NCBI RefSeq assembly: GCF_000497445.1
Contig: NZ_CM002285.1
Span: forward strand, 7,400,740 to 7,421,761
Direction of reading: 5' to 3'
From: Streptomyces roseochromogenus subsp. oscitans DS 12.976
Lineage (GTDB): Bacteria; Actinomycetota; Actinomycetes; Streptomycetales; Streptomycetaceae
Length of the DNA: 21,022 nt
Below, one piece after another: positions 9,134 through 18,000 of this stretch. Under the pieces are notes generated by a model, which worked only from the letters and a program-made list of their open reading frames with translations, made no database searches and was not told where the DNA came from. The position numbers and the translations under genes were made by a program. Every line of letters starts with the position of its first letter. Position 1 is the first letter of the stretch.

Positions 9134-9469
9134 GTGGCAAGTGGCAACGCGATCCGGGGAAGCCGGGTCGGAGCGGGGCCGATGGGCGAGGCCGAGCGCG
9201 GCGAGTCCGCGCCGCGGCTGCGCATCTCCTTCTGGTGCTCCAACGGGCATGAGACCCAGCCGAGCTTCGCCAGCGACGCACAGGTGCCCGAGACCTGGGA
9301 CTGCCCGCGCTGCGGCTTCCCGGCCGGCCAGGACCGGGACAACCCGCCGGACCCGCCGCGCACCGAGCCGTACAAGACGCACCTCGCGTATGTGCGGGAG
9401 CGGCGCAGCGACGCGGACGGTGAGGCGATCCTCGCCGAGGCGCTCGCCAAACTGCGGGGCGAGATCTAG
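9134..9469 (+). CDS. RbpA-family RNA polymerase-binding protein
   Basis: The 111-residue protein has the RbpA layout. A basic N-terminal tail (AIRGSRVGAG) is followed by a small zinc-type core with candidate ligands C35 and H39 (CSNGH) and C57 and C60 (CPRCG). It ends with the sigma-interacting helix region (PYKTHLAYVRERRSDADGE, then AILAEALAKLRGEI). RbpA proteins bind the principal sigma factor and stabilise the open promoter complex in actinobacteria (established knowledge). Streptomyces normally has its main rbpA elsewhere in the genome, and this sequence differs from that well-known form in the core and lacks its C-terminal extension, so it is probably a second paralogue; that is inference. 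Start GTG 9134 is supported by GGGAG at 9121-9125. It has its own promoter candidate and terminator, so it is likely monocistronic. Confidence 0.85.
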   Translation: MASGNAIRGSRVGAGPMGEAERGESAPRLRISFWCSNGHETQPSFASDAQVPETWDCPRCGFPAGQDRDNPPDPPRTEPYKTHLAYVRERRSDADGEAILAEALAKLRGEI

Positions 9470-9478
9470 GACTTGACA

Positions 9479-9508
9479 CCGGCCGGGTACCTGCGGGTGC
9501 CTGGCCGG
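9479..9508 (+). terminator. Hairpin terminator after the RbpA-family gene
   Basis: CCGGCCGGGTACC (9479-9491) pairs with GGTGCCTGGCCGG (9496-9508) over 13 bp with two G-T pairs and a TGCG loop. It starts 9 bases after the stop codon. Confidence 0.8.
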
Positions 9509-9592
9509 AGCGGTATCCGCGCCGCGAGCCCGGCCGATTGTCAGTGGCGACCTCTACGGTTTTCGTGAAGGCGAGAACCGTGAGGGGGAGTT

Positions 9593-10876
9593 GTGACGGC
9601 GGTCGAGACGGGGGAGGCCGAGCCGGGGGGCAGGCGTGCGCCCGCGTGGCGCGGCGGATTCGGGCGGCTGTGGAGCGCCGCCGTGCTGTCCAGCTTCGGT
9701 GACGCGCTGCGTGGGGCCGCGCTGCCCCTGCTCGCCTCCTCGCTCACCGACCGTCCCCTGCTCATCGCCTCCGTGACCGCCTGTGGCTATCTGCCCTGGA
9801 TCGTCTTCGGGCTGCTCGGCGGAGCGGTGGCGGACCGGGTGGACCAGCGGCGCGCGATGGGGGCCGTGGACGCGGTACGAGGAATGCTCGTCGCCGCCTT
9901 CGCGGTGGCCGTCGCCCTCGGCCACGCCTCGATCGCCCTGCTCATCACGCTGGCCTTCACGCTGACCACGCTCCAGACGCTGTTCGACAACGCCTCCACG
10001 GCACTGTTGCCCGCCCTGGTGGACCGACCGGCGCTCGGCAGTGCCAACGCCCGGCTGATGACCGGACAGAAGATCGCCGGCGGCCTGATGGGGGCGCCCG
10101 TCGTGCCGGTGCTGATCGCCGTCGGGGCTGCCGTCCCCTTCGCGGCCGACGCCATCACCTTCCTGGTGGCCGCCGCGCTGGTCGCCTCCCTGCGGACCGG
10201 CGCACCCGAACGTACGGCGAGACGGGCGGGCAGCACCCTGCGCCGGGAGATCGCCGCCGGGCTGCGCATCCTGGGGCGCGACCGGGCCCTGCGCGGGCTG
10301 TGCGCCGCCACGGCCCTGTGCAACGTCGGCATGGGCGCGCTGATCGCCACCCTGGTGGTCCTGGTGACCGGCTGGCTGGACGCGGGCACGGCCGGGTATG
10401 CGGCGGTGACCACCGCCTACACCGCCGGCGGGCTGACCGGCGGAGTGCTGAACCGGTGGGTCGCGGCGGCTCTCGGCCCGCTGCGGACCGTCCTGCTCGC
10501 CGGCACCGTGCAGACCGGCGCGCTGATGGTCATGGGCACCGTGCGCAGTCTGGCCGCCGCGGTGGCTGCGCTCGCCGTCTTCGGCTGCATGGGCATGCTG
10601 TGGAACGTCAACACGACGACGCTGATGCAGCAGCGGGCCCCCGCCGACATGCTCGGCCGGGTCAGCTCCGCATTCCGCACCCTCGCCGTCGCCGGGGCCC
10701 CGCTGGGCGCCCTGCTCGGCGGAGCCGTGGCCACGGCCTGGGGCCCGGGCACCCCGGCACTGCTCACGGCCGCCTTCTTCGTCCTGTCCGTCACCTCGCT
10801 GATACCGGCCCGCAAGCCGGACGTACCTGTTGTTGCCCGCGCGGACGACGTCACGACGGCTCATGGCCCGCGGTGA
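9593..10876 (+). CDS. MFS transporter, exporter-like
   Basis: The 427-residue protein is a polytopic membrane protein with about 12 hydrophobic segments, typical of the major facilitator superfamily. The loop after the second segment carries the MFS motif-A-like [14 protein letters not shown] (about residues 77-90). An N-terminal [18 protein letters not shown] segment and an [15 protein letters not shown] loop in the second half resemble the EntS-like/MFS_3 drug and siderophore exporters, but the substrate cannot be read from sequence. GTG at 9593 has a purine-rich GAGGGGGAG (9582-9590) immediately upstream. Its stop is 52 bases before pgi, so some read-through into pgi is possible, though a functional link to glycolysis is not evident. 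Confidence 0.85.
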   Translation: MTAVETGEAEPGGRRAPAWRGGFGRLWSAAVLSSFGDALRGAALPLLASSLTDRPLLIASVTACGYLPWIVFGLLGGAVADRVDQRRAMGAVDAVRGMLVAAFAVAVALGHASIALLITLAFTLTTLQTLFDNASTALLPALVDRPALGSANARLMTGQKIAGGLMGAPVVPVLIAVGAAVPFAADAITFLVAAALVASLRTGAPERTARRAGSTLRREIAAGLRILGRDRALRGLCAATALCNVGMGALIATLVVLVTGWLDAGTAGYAAVTTAYTAGGLTGGVLNRWVAAALGPLRTVLLAGTVQTGALMVMGTVRSLAAAVAALAVFGCMGMLWNVNTTTLMQQRAPADMLGRVSSAFRTLAVAGAPLGALLGGAVATAWGPGTPALLTAAFFVLSVTSLIPARKPDVPVVARADDVTTAHGPR

Positions 10877-10928
10877 TCAATTAGGTTGGAACAGCTGGGA
10901 CAGGCACGAAAGAAGGCGGAAGTCGGAA

Positions 10929-12581
10929 ATGAACGCAGACGGCCGGACCAGGCTCAACCAGACGCCCGAATGGACCGCTCTCGCCAAGCATCGGGAGGAG
11001 CTGGCCGACACTCATCTGAGGGAACTGTTCGCCGCCGATCCCGGGCGCGCCGAGGGGTACGCGCTCCAGGTCGGCGATCTGTACATCGACTACTCGAAGC
11101 ACCTGGTCACCGACGAGACGCTGCGGCTGCTGCGCGAGCTGGCCGCCGCCACGGACGTGTTCGGGCTCCGGGACGCCATGTTCCGCGGCGAGAAGATCAA
11201 CGTCACCGAGAACCGTGCGGTGCTGCACACCGCGCTGCGCGCCCCGCGCGAGGCGGTGATCGAGGTCGACGGCGAGAACGTCGTCCCGAAGGTGCACGCC
11301 GTGCTCGACAAGATGGCCGGCTTCGCCGACCGCGTCCGTTCCGGCGCCTGGACCGGCCACACCGGCAAGCGCATCAAGAACGTGATCAACGTCGGCATCG
11401 GCGGCTCCGACCTGGGCCCCGCGATGGCCTACGAGGTGCTGCGCAGCTTCACCGACCGCGCCCTCATGGTCCGCTTCGTGTCCAACGTGGACGGCGCCGA
11501 CCTGCATGAGGCCACCCGCGACCTGGACCCGGCCGAGACGCTGTTCATCATCGCCTCCAAGACCTTCACCACGATCGAGACGATCACCAACGCCACCTCC
11601 GCCCGCACCTGGCTGCTGGACGCGCTCGGTGACGAGGCCGCGGTGGCCAAGCACTTCGTCGCCCTGTCGACCAACGCCGAGAAGGTCGCCGAGTTCGGCA
11701 TCGACCCGGACAACATGTTCGAGTTCTGGGACTGGGTCGGCGGCCGGTACTCGTACGACTCCGCGATCGGGCTGTCCCTGATGATCGCGATCGGACCCGG
11801 CCGTTTCCGCGAGATGCTCGACGGCTTCCGGCTGGTCGACGACCACTTCCGCACCGCGCCCGCCGAGGCCAACGCGCCTTTGCTCCTGGGCCTGCTGGGC
11901 ATCTGGTACGGCAACTTCCACGACGCCCAGTCGCACGCCGTCCTGCCGTACAGCCACTATCTGTCGAGGTTCACCGCCTACCTCCAGCAGCTGGACATGG
12001 AGTCCAACGGCAAGTACGTGGCGCGGGACGGCAGGCAGGTGGACTGGCAGACCGGGCCGGTCGTCTGGGGCACGCCGGGCACCAACGGGCAGCACGCCTA
12101 CTACCAGTTGATCCACCAGGGCACCAAGCTGATCCCGGCGGACTTCATCGGCTTCGCCGAGCCGGTGGCCGAGCTGAGCGGTGAACTGAAGGCACAGCAC
12201 GACCTGTTGATGGCCAACTTCTTCGCCCAGACCCAGGCGCTGGCCTTCGGCAAGTCCGCCGAGGAGGTCCGCGCGGAGGGGGTGCCGGAGGAGCTGGTCA
12301 CGCACAAGACCTTCCAGGGCAACCGGCCGACGACGACCGTCCTCGCGAAGGAACTCACCCCGTCGGTCCTCGGCCAGCTGATCGCCCTCTACGAACACAA
12401 GGTGTTCGTGCAGGGCGCGGTGTGGAACATCGACTCCTTCGATCAGTGGGGCGTCGAACTCGGCAAGGTCCTCGCCAAGCGCGTGGAGCCCGCCCTGACC
12501 GAGGGCGCGGAGGTGCCCGGACTGGACGCGTCGAGCAAGGTGCTGGTCGCCAAGTACCGCCGGATGCGCGGCCGGAACTGA
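10929..12581 (+). CDS. pgi: Glucose-6-phosphate isomerase
   Basis: The 550-residue enzyme interconverts glucose 6-phosphate and fructose 6-phosphate. Phosphate-binding segments [10 protein letters not shown] and SKTFTTIET, signature DWVGGRYS and signature [17 protein letters not shown] are all present. The catalytic residues known from rabbit PGI have clear counterparts: E358 in DMESNGK, H389 in NGQHA and K513 in GVELGK. ATG at 10929 gives the family N-terminus; the frame is open further upstream but overlaps the MFS gene without homology. TTAGGT at 10881-10886 lies in the 52-base gap and could be part of a promoter (TAGGTT as -10), but no -35 is convincing. It is the last plus-strand gene before the convergent ABC operon. 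Confidence 0.96.
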   Translation: MNADGRTRLNQTPEWTALAKHREELADTHLRELFAADPGRAEGYALQVGDLYIDYSKHLVTDETLRLLRELAAATDVFGLRDAMFRGEKINVTENRAVLHTALRAPREAVIEVDGENVVPKVHAVLDKMAGFADRVRSGAWTGHTGKRIKNVINVGIGGSDLGPAMAYEVLRSFTDRALMVRFVSNVDGADLHEATRDLDPAETLFIIASKTFTTIETITNATSARTWLLDALGDEAAVAKHFVALSTNAEKVAEFGIDPDNMFEFWDWVGGRYSYDSAIGLSLMIAIGPGRFREMLDGFRLVDDHFRTAPAEANAPLLLGLLGIWYGNFHDAQSHAVLPYSHYLSRFTAYLQQLDMESNGKYVARDGRQVDWQTGPVVWGTPGTNGQHAYYQLIHQGTKLIPADFIGFAEPVAELSGELKAQHDLLMANFFAQTQALAFGKSAEEVRAEGVPEELVTHKTFQGNRPTTTVLAKELTPSVLGQLIALYEHKVFVQGAVWNIDSFDQWGVELGKVLAKRVEPALTEGAEVPGLDASSKVLVAKYRRMRGRN

Positions 12582-12618
12582 CCACCGCGAACCGGTAGCC
12601 GGTAGCCAGGAGTCGGGC

Positions 12619-12680
12619 GCCGCCCCGGTCGGGGACGCGGGGCATCGGGCGAGGCAGACCGCCCGGTGTCCCGGGGCGGC
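12619..12680. terminator. Nested hairpin between convergent pgi and ABC permease
   Basis: GCCGCCCCGG (12619-12628) pairs perfectly with CCGGGGCGGC (12671-12680), and within the 42-base loop CGGGCG (12646-12651) pairs with CGCCCG (12660-12665). It lies 37 bases after the pgi stop and could stop transcription from both sides. The rest of 12582-12837 holds a short direct repeat (CCGGTAG twice near 12591-12604) and no convincing gene. Confidence 0.5.
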
Positions 12681-12837
12681 TCCCTGCTGATCACCTCGAT
12701 GGGGCGCCCGGCTCAAGCGGGGATACGGGATATGGCTGCCCGACCACCCGGGGCTGCACCCCGCGCAGAGGGTGACCATGACCAACCTCCGCTCTCCATA
12801 CGGGCGTTGAGCCAGGCGGGGGTGTGTTCGGTGTCGG

Positions 12838-15153
12838 TCAGGCCACCGCGCTGAGTGTGTCCGCGAGTCGTTTGCGGGCGGCTCGGCCCGCGGGCAGGGC
12901 GGACAGCAGCGCGGCACCGAGGACCGCGGTCAGCCCGACCGACAGGAGCAGCATCGGCGACGGCGACTGGGCGATGCCGGCGCCGATGCCGCTGGAGCCG
13001 CCCTGGGCGTCGATCAGCCGGCGGGCCAGCGGCAGACCCAGGGCCGTAGCGGCGAGGGCCGCGGCGAGGGCCGTACAGCTCGTCGCCGTGACGGTGATCG
13101 CGGTGATCTGCCGCGGGGACATGCCGATCGCCTTCAGTGCCAGCACGTCCCGTTCGCCCTCGCGGACACTGCCGCCGATGGCGGTGAGCAGCTCGACCAG
13201 CCCGATCAGGGCCAGTACGGCGATCAGCCCGGCGACGACAGCGCGCAGCGGGGACAGGCCGTCGGCCGGGTTCGTCACCGCGTGCACGTCGAGGTGGCCG
13301 CGGCCGGCTCGGCTCAGTGCCCCGGCCACCTGCCGCGGGTCGGCGCCGGGGCGCAGACGCAGTTCGTAGAAGGCGGTGGTCAGCTGGGGGTCGTTCGCGC
13401 GGAGGGTGTCCAGGGAGGTGGTCGCGACCCGGCCGGCGTTCTGCGGTTCGATGCTGCGGCCCACGATGTGCAGGATCTGCGGCCGGTCGCCCACCGTCAT
13501 GCGCACCCAGTCGCCGACCCGGGCGTGCAGCAGGTCCAGCAGGCCCTGGCCGGCCACCGCCTCGTCCGGTCCGCGTGCGGCGCGGCCCTCGGCGAGGGCA
13601 TAGGGGTAGGACTCGGCGCGGGTGCCGACGCCTCGCAGGGCGATGGTGCCGGTCTGGCCGGGGACCAGCGCGGCGACCTCGACCCCGGGATAGGCGGCGG
13701 CGACCCGGTGCTCACCGGTCAGCAGGGCCCGTACGCCGGACGCGTCCAGGGCGCCGTCGGAGCGGACCGTGAGGGCCGTGGGCAGGCCCATGCGTTCCGG
13801 GTCGCTGTGAAAGCGGTCGATCGTGGTCCAGGCGCTGAGCGCCACCACGATCAGCAGCAACGGCAGCGTCAGCCGGGCCACGGTGGCCAGCGATCGGCCG
13901 CGCCCCGCGCACGCCTTGTGGACACCGAGGACCAGCGGGGCCGGCAGCCGCAGTCCGAGCGCCCGCCGGGCCGGCCCGGTCAGCCGGCCGCCGGCTGGTG
14001 CGGCCGGACGCGGCACCGGAACCGGCGGCACCCGCCCGGCCCGCCAGGCCGCGAGCCCCGTGGTCAAGCCGATGAACAGCACCGTGCCCAAGGGCACCGC
14101 CAACAGCGCCACGGTGTGCCCGGGCAGCCCCTGCCACACGCCCACGGCGTCGCCGAGCCGGCCGGGGATCCGGCTGCCCAGGGCCTCGGTGAGCGCCGCG
14201 GCGGCCACCGAGCCGAGCAGCGCGTACGCCAGATGCTGGAGCAGAAAGATCCGGACGACCTGGCCCGGTGTGAAACCGATCGCCTTCAGCACCGAGAGAT
14301 CCCGCAGATGCCCCCGGATACGGGTGGCGATCGCCCCGTGCACGGCGAACCCCGCCGCGATCAGCGCGCCGAGGCCGAACAGGCCGAGCACCTGGCCCAG
14401 CAGCCGGTTGTCGCCCTGCGCCGCGGAGCGCGCCTGCTGCCAGGTGGAGACCTCGCCGACCGCGCCGGAGCCCAGCACCGTGACGGCACGCTGCACGGTG
14501 TAGTCCGTGTCGGCCGGGTCGTCCAGCCGCAGCCCGATGACTTGGCCGCCGGGAGCGCGTACGGCGGACGGCAGGGCCCATACCAGCCCCGGCTGCTCGC
14601 CCGGGCTGTAGTGGGGCTCGGCACTGTCCGCGATGCCCTCGACGGTCAGGGTGCGGGCGGTACCGGGCAGCGTGAGGGTGTCCCCGGGCTCGGCCAGCAG
14701 GGCCCGGGCCAGGCTGCTCTCCAGCACCACGCCGTCCGGTTCGGCCGTGTCCAGCCAGTGCCCGGCGGTGAGCAGCGGCCGGCCCACGGGGGGCAGGCGA
14801 GGGGTGCCGCGCAGCTCGACGGAGGCGCGGGTGCCGCGTACGGCGACGGTGGCGGACTCGGTGCGGTAGGGGCCGGCCACCGAGGCGACGCCGTCCAGCT
14901 CGGCCAGCCCGCGCGGGTCGGCGGACGGCACGGTGTGGATCCACACATGCGCGCCGCGGGCCTGGGTGAAGATCCGCTGCCAGGGGTTGGTGGCGTACCC
15001 GAACAGGGCGGTGGCCAGCAGCAGCGAGGCGACGATCCCGGCGGTGGCCAGCACGAGGAACAGCGCCTCACCACGATGCGTCCGCAGATCGGAGTGCGCC
15101 CACCGCAGGCTGCCCCGTACGCCGGATCCCATGCCCAGCGGACCCCTTGCCAT
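12838..15153 (-). CDS. FtsX-like ABC transporter permease
   Basis: The 771-residue membrane protein has the duplicated FtsX/MacB-type permease layout. After a cytoplasmic start there is one membrane segment (about residues 30-52), a large extracytoplasmic domain, a three-segment block (about 255-390) with the conserved coupling region LSVLKAIGFTPGQVVRIF, then a second anchoring segment (about 425-447), a second extracellular domain, and a final three-segment block with DVLALKAIGMSPRQITAI. The two KAIG-x-(T/S)-P copies show the internal duplication. Such permeases usually export peptides, lipids or hydrophobic drugs, or act in envelope sensing; the substrate is not evident. Its ATG overlaps the ATPase stop by one base (TGATG), so the two are translationally coupled. 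Confidence 0.9.
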   Translation of the reverse strand: MARGPLGMGSGVRGSLRWAHSDLRTHRGEALFLVLATAGIVASLLLATALFGYATNPWQRIFTQARGAHVWIHTVPSADPRGLAELDGVASVAGPYRTESATVAVRGTRASVELRGTPRLPPVGRPLLTAGHWLDTAEPDGVVLESSLARALLAEPGDTLTLPGTARTLTVEGIADSAEPHYSPGEQPGLVWALPSAVRAPGGQVIGLRLDDPADTDYTVQRAVTVLGSGAVGEVSTWQQARSAAQGDNRLLGQVLGLFGLGALIAAGFAVHGAIATRIRGHLRDLSVLKAIGFTPGQVVRIFLLQHLAYALLGSVAAAALTEALGSRIPGRLGDAVGVWQGLPGHTVALLAVPLGTVLFIGLTTGLAAWRAGRVPPVPVPRPAAPAGGRLTGPARRALGLRLPAPLVLGVHKACAGRGRSLATVARLTLPLLLIVVALSAWTTIDRFHSDPERMGLPTALTVRSDGALDASGVRALLTGEHRVAAAYPGVEVAALVPGQTGTIALRGVGTRAESYPYALAEGRAARGPDEAVAGQGLLDLLHARVGDWVRMTVGDRPQILHIVGRSIEPQNAGRVATTSLDTLRANDPQLTTAFYELRLRPGADPRQVAGALSRAGRGHLDVHAVTNPADGLSPLRAVVAGLIAVLALIGLVELLTAIGGSVREGERDVLALKAIGMSPRQITAITVTATSCTALAAALAATALGLPLARRLIDAQGGSSGIGAGIAQSPSPMLLLSVGLTAVLGAALLSALPAGRAARKRLADTLSAVA

Positions 15154-15971
15154 CAGTCCCTCAGCTCCAGCACGCCCGAGATCCCCGCCTTCCGGGACGC
15201 GGGCGCGCCGTCCAGCGGCGCGTCGTCGGCTATACGGCCGTCGAAGAAGCTGATCACGCGGTCGGCGGCGCTCGCCAGCCGGGCGTCATGCGTGACCAGC
15301 ACGATCGTCTGGCCGCGTCCGTGGAAGCGGGACAGCAGCCGCGTCACCTCGCGTGTGCCCTTGCTGTCCAGGCTCCCGGCGGGCTCGTCGGCCAGCAGCA
15401 GCGGGGGATGGTTGACCAGCGCCCGGGCGAGCGCGACCCGCTGCTGCTCGCCGCCGGACAGCTCGCCCGGCATGCTGCGCTCCTTGCCCGTGAGCCCCAG
15501 CTCGGCCAGCAGTTCCTCGCGCTCGGCACGGGCCTGCTTCGGCGGGACACCGGCGAGCAGGGCGGGCAGCTCGACGTTGTCGGCGACGGACAGGTTCGAC
15601 ACCAGGTTGAAGAACTGGAACACGATCCCGATGGCCCTGCGGCGCTCCACCGCCCAGCGTGCCTCGCTGAAGGAGTCCGTGCACCGCCCGTCGAGCCAGA
15701 TGCTGCCCTCGTCCGGGCGCTGCAGCCCGCCGAGGAGATGCAGCAGCGTGGACTTGCCGGCGCCCGACGGGCCGGTGATCGCCACGAACTCGCCGCGCGC
15801 CACGGAGAGATCGACTCCGCGCACGGCACGCGCGGGCGCGCCCTCGCCGTGGTGGGTCTTCACCAGTCCCTCGGCGCGCAGCACGGGAGTGCCCTCGGCC
15901 CGCACCGGAGTGCCCTCGGCCGGCACCTCAGCGCCCTCGGCCCGCGGAACCGGAGTACCGTCCTCGCTCAT
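15153..15971 (-). CDS. ABC transporter ATP-binding protein, MacB/LolD type
   Basis: The 272-residue ATPase powers the adjacent FtsX-like permease. Walker A GPSGAGKS is at residues 67-74 (K73), the Q-loop is in VFQFFNLV (about 117-124), the signature LSGGEQQR at 171-178, Walker B LLLADEP at 191-197 (E196), and the switch histidine at H228 in VTHD. The start is set at 15971 because its ATG overlaps the padR stop as ATGA and a GGAGGA ribosome site lies 8 bases upstream; an ATG 6 codons earlier lacks this support. Residues 5-35 are an unusual tandem repeat rich in (T)PV-RAEG, absent from typical family members. The gene is the middle member of padR-ATPase-permease. Confidence 0.93.
   Translation of the reverse strand: MSEDGTPVPRAEGAEVPAEGTPVRAEGTPVLRAEGLVKTHHGEGAPARAVRGVDLSVARGEFVAITGPSGAGKSTLLHLLGGLQRPDEGSIWLDGRCTDSFSEARWAVERRRAIGIVFQFFNLVSNLSVADNVELPALLAGVPPKQARAEREELLAELGLTGKERSMPGELSGGEQQRVALARALVNHPPLLLADEPAGSLDSKGTREVTRLLSRFHGRGQTIVLVTHDARLASAADRVISFFDGRIADDAPLDGAPASRKAGISGVLELRD
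15889..15951. repeat. 21-bp tandem repeat coding for a 7-residue repeat in the ABC ATPase
   Basis: The 12-base core GTGCCCTCGGCC occurs at 15889 and 15910, and as GCGCCCTCGGCC at 15931, with an exact 21-base period. A diverged fourth unit precedes it near 15868. On the minus strand this encodes successive AEG-centred heptads. The in-frame period keeps the ATPase open whatever the copy number. Confidence 0.8.
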
Positions 15972-16474
15972 TCCAGTTCCTCCTGGCACCGTTCCAGCCA
16001 GTCGAGGTCGGCCTGCAGATGCAGCATCGCGCCCTCGATGAGCAGATGGGCGATGCGGTTGTCCCGGTTCTCGGCCGCGGCCAGCTTCGACAGATTGCGC
16101 ATGGTGGTGAGGTACTGGCGCCGCTGCTTGTTGATGAGGGCGATCTGGTCGGCGAGACCGGTCTGCGGGGCCAGGGCGAGCTTCATGAAGAACTCGTCCC
16201 GCACCCGCGGCTCGTCCTCGGTCTCCTCGAACCAGGCGTGCAGCGCCTCCCGCCCGGCGTCGGTGAGGTGGTAGACCTTCTTGTTGGGTCGGCTGGACTG
16301 CTCGACGTCCTCGCCCTCGATCAGTCCCGACTTCTCGAGGCGGCCGAGGGTGACGTAGATCTGGCCGACGTTCGGCTGAGGGTACGCGGAGCCCAGCAGT
16401 TGCTCAAGGTCCTGCTTCAGCTCATAGCCGTGGGCCGGGCCGCGGGCGAGGAGTGCCAGGAGGGCAAGGCGCAC
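15968..16474 (-). CDS. PadR-family transcriptional regulator
   Basis: The 168-residue protein has the PadR winged helix at its N-terminus: LALLARGPAHGYELKQDLEQ (about residues 6-25), then NVGQIYVTLGRLEKSGLI (about 35-52), and the wing KVYHLTDAGREAL (about 66-78). The C-terminal part (about 90-165) is helical, as in the vinculin-like dimerisation domain. Family members are usually autorepressors whose release induces a neighbouring exporter. GTG at 16474 is the start, with AGGAGGA 8 bases upstream on the minus strand. It heads the operon, overlaps the ATPase start by 4 bases, and is divergent from the solute-binding-protein gene. The dyad at 16527-16541, 53 bases upstream, is a natural candidate operator; the ligand is unknown. 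Confidence 0.92.
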   Translation of the reverse strand: MRLALLALLARGPAHGYELKQDLEQLLGSAYPQPNVGQIYVTLGRLEKSGLIEGEDVEQSSRPNKKVYHLTDAGREALHAWFEETEDEPRVRDEFFMKLALAPQTGLADQIALINKQRRQYLTTMRNLSKLAAAENRDNRIAHLLIEGAMLHLQADLDWLERCQEELE

Positions 16475-16526
16475 TCGTGCTGTCCTCCTGTCTGCTCACA
16501 ATGTGCTCCAGGCCCTAGTATCGCCC

Positions 16527-16541
16527 ATACCTAACGGGTAT
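16527..16541. promoter_or_regulatory. Site A: candidate operator between padR and the solute-binding-protein gene
   Basis: ATACCTAACGGGTAT is a dyad of ATACC and GGTAT around 5 bases. It contains the 13-base motif TACCTAACNNGYA (16528-16540) shared with sites B and C. It sits roughly midway in the 129-base divergent spacer, so one bound protein could affect both genes. A further GTAT at 16518-16521 makes an overlapping GTAT-N5-ATAC dyad. Confidence 0.6.
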
Positions 16542-16603
16542 ACATGGCCTCTGACTCCCGGCGAGGATGCCGCAGTCGTGTGTACGTGTTCAGGGAGGAA
16601 CCT

Positions 16604-17902
16604 ATGCGGTGGATACGCGCCGCTGGTAGGGGGCCCCGGATACGCGCCGCCGGCCGGGCCCTTCTCGTCCTCGCCGTGCTCATGACCGGGTACGTCGCCT
16701 CCGGTGCGCGGGCGGGAGAAAGCGACGGCTCCGGCCGTGGCCCGCTCACCCTGGCCACCGCCGGCGATCTCACCGGCTATCTCGGCCCGCTGCTCCAGGG
16801 CTGGAACCGCACCCACCCCGGCGAGAAGGTCACCCTGGTCGAGCTGCCGGACTCCGCCGACGAGACCCATGCGCAGATGACCACCGATCTGCGCGGCGGC
16901 GACCGCGGCCGGTTCGACGTCCTCAACATCGACGTCAACTGGACCTCGGAGTTCGCGGCGGCCGGCTGGATACGGCCGCTCCCGAGCGAGCGATTCCCGC
17001 TCGGCACCTTCCTGCCGCCGGTCGTGAACACGGCCACCTATGAGGGACGGCTGTACGCGGTCCCGTACGTCACGAATGCCGGACTTCTCCTGTATCGCAG
17101 GGACATCCTCGCCAAGGAGGGCGTACCCCCGCCGCGCACCTGGGCCGAGCTGGAGCACGACGCGAAGACCATCGCGCCGAAGTACGGACTCGGCGGCTAC
17201 GCGGGCCAGTTCCTGCCCTACGAGGGGCTCACCGTGAACGCCGCCGAGGCCGTCTACTCGGCGGGCGGCTCGATCCTCGGCGACGAGGGCACCCGGGTCA
17301 CCGTCGACTCGGCGGCCGCCCGCGAGGGCATCGGCTTCCTCGCCCGCGGCATCCGCGAGGGCTGGATCCCGAAGGCGGCGCTGACGTACAAGGAAGAGGA
17401 GTCCAAGCGGGCCTTCCAGGACGGCAGGCTGCTCTTCCTGCGCAACTGGCCCTACGCCTATGCCGTCGCCTCCGCCAAGGGCTCCAAGGTCGCCGGGAAG
17501 ATCGGCGCCGTACCGCTGCCCGGACCCGACGGGCCGGGCACCAGTGTGCTCGGCGGCTCCAACCTCGCCGTCAACTCCCATGCCCGGCACCCCGATTCGG
17601 CCGCGCGCCTGATCGCCTACCTCACCAGCGCGCCCGTTCAGCGCCAGGTGCTCACCCGGGGCGCGCTGCCACCGGTACGCGCCGCGCTCTACGAAGACCC
17701 CGCGCTGGTACGCCGCTTCCCCTACCTTCCCACCCTGCGCACCGCCGTGCTCACCGCTGCCCCGCGCCCCAAGAGTGCGCACTACGACCAGGTCAGCCTG
17801 GTGGTGCAGGCGATCGTGCACGATGCGCTGACCGGGCACGAGACACCCGCGGCGGCGGTGCGCCGACTGGCCCGGGAGCTGGCGGCTGTCTCCCGCCGCT
17901 AG
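16604..17902 (+). CDS. Extracellular solute-binding protein of a sugar ABC transporter, no lipobox
   Basis: The 432-residue protein looks like a family 1 sugar-binding protein (trehalose/maltose type, LpqY/ThuE-like). Typical segments are PLTLATAGDLTGYLGPLLQG, FDVLNIDVNWTSEFAAAGWI with the following RPL, YAVPYVTNAGLLLYRRDIL, and the late NWPYAYAVA and GGSNLAVNSHARHP. ATG at 16604 is chosen by GGGAGG at 16593-16598 and because the N-terminus then has basic residues, a hydrophobic core (ALLVLAVLMTGYVA) and a possible signal-peptidase site after GARA. There is no cysteine in the signal region, so unlike most actinobacterial binding proteins it is not an obvious lipoprotein. No permease gene is adjacent; the next gene is the GH13 enzyme. 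It is divergent from padR and flanked by motif sites A and B. Family call is good; ligand unknown. Confidence 0.85.
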   Translation: MRWIRAAGRGPRIRAAGRALLVLAVLMTGYVASGARAGESDGSGRGPLTLATAGDLTGYLGPLLQGWNRTHPGEKVTLVELPDSADETHAQMTTDLRGGDRGRFDVLNIDVNWTSEFAAAGWIRPLPSERFPLGTFLPPVVNTATYEGRLYAVPYVTNAGLLLYRRDILAKEGVPPPRTWAELEHDAKTIAPKYGLGGYAGQFLPYEGLTVNAAEAVYSAGGSILGDEGTRVTVDSAAAREGIGFLARGIREGWIPKAALTYKEEESKRAFQDGRLLFLRNWPYAYAVASAKGSKVAGKIGAVPLPGPDGPGTSVLGGSNLAVNSHARHPDSAARLIAYLTSAPVQRQVLTRGALPPVRAALYEDPALVRRFPYLPTLRTAVLTAAPRPKSAHYDQVSLVVQAIVHDALTGHETPAAAVRRLARELAAVSRR

Positions 17903-17918
17903 TTACTTGTTAGGTAAC
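17902..17918. promoter_or_regulatory. Site B: candidate operator after the solute-binding-protein gene
   Basis: GTTAC and GTAAC form a dyad around TTGTTAG; the first base is the last base of the upstream stop codon. On the minus strand it reads TACCTAACAAGTA (17904-17916), matching the shared 13-base motif. It lies about 118 bases upstream of site C, in the visibly AT-richer spacer before the GH13 gene. Confidence 0.6.
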
Positions 17919-18000
17919 GCGTACGTCTCATCTGTTGTGAAAATGCCCCGGTAAGTCCGTATTTGGCACCCCAACTCACCAGTAGCTACTGTTCTTTTCA

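Noticed and set aside
9473..9478. TTGACA as a -35 element for the MFS gene
   Set aside because: No -10 lies 16-19 bases downstream, and the position is directly in front of a strong terminator stem.
12063..12085. Threonine in place of glutamate in the PGI segment [10 protein letters not shown], suspected catalytic loss
   Set aside because: The catalytic glutamate of PGI is in DMESNGK (E358 here), which is intact, as are H389 and K513; the substituted position is not catalytic.
12666..12854. 62-residue open frame and a 10-codon frame near 12777 in the pgi-permease spacer
   Set aside because: The longer one overlaps the spacer hairpin and the end of the permease gene, with no homology; the tiny one has only a weak ribosome site and nothing to support it.
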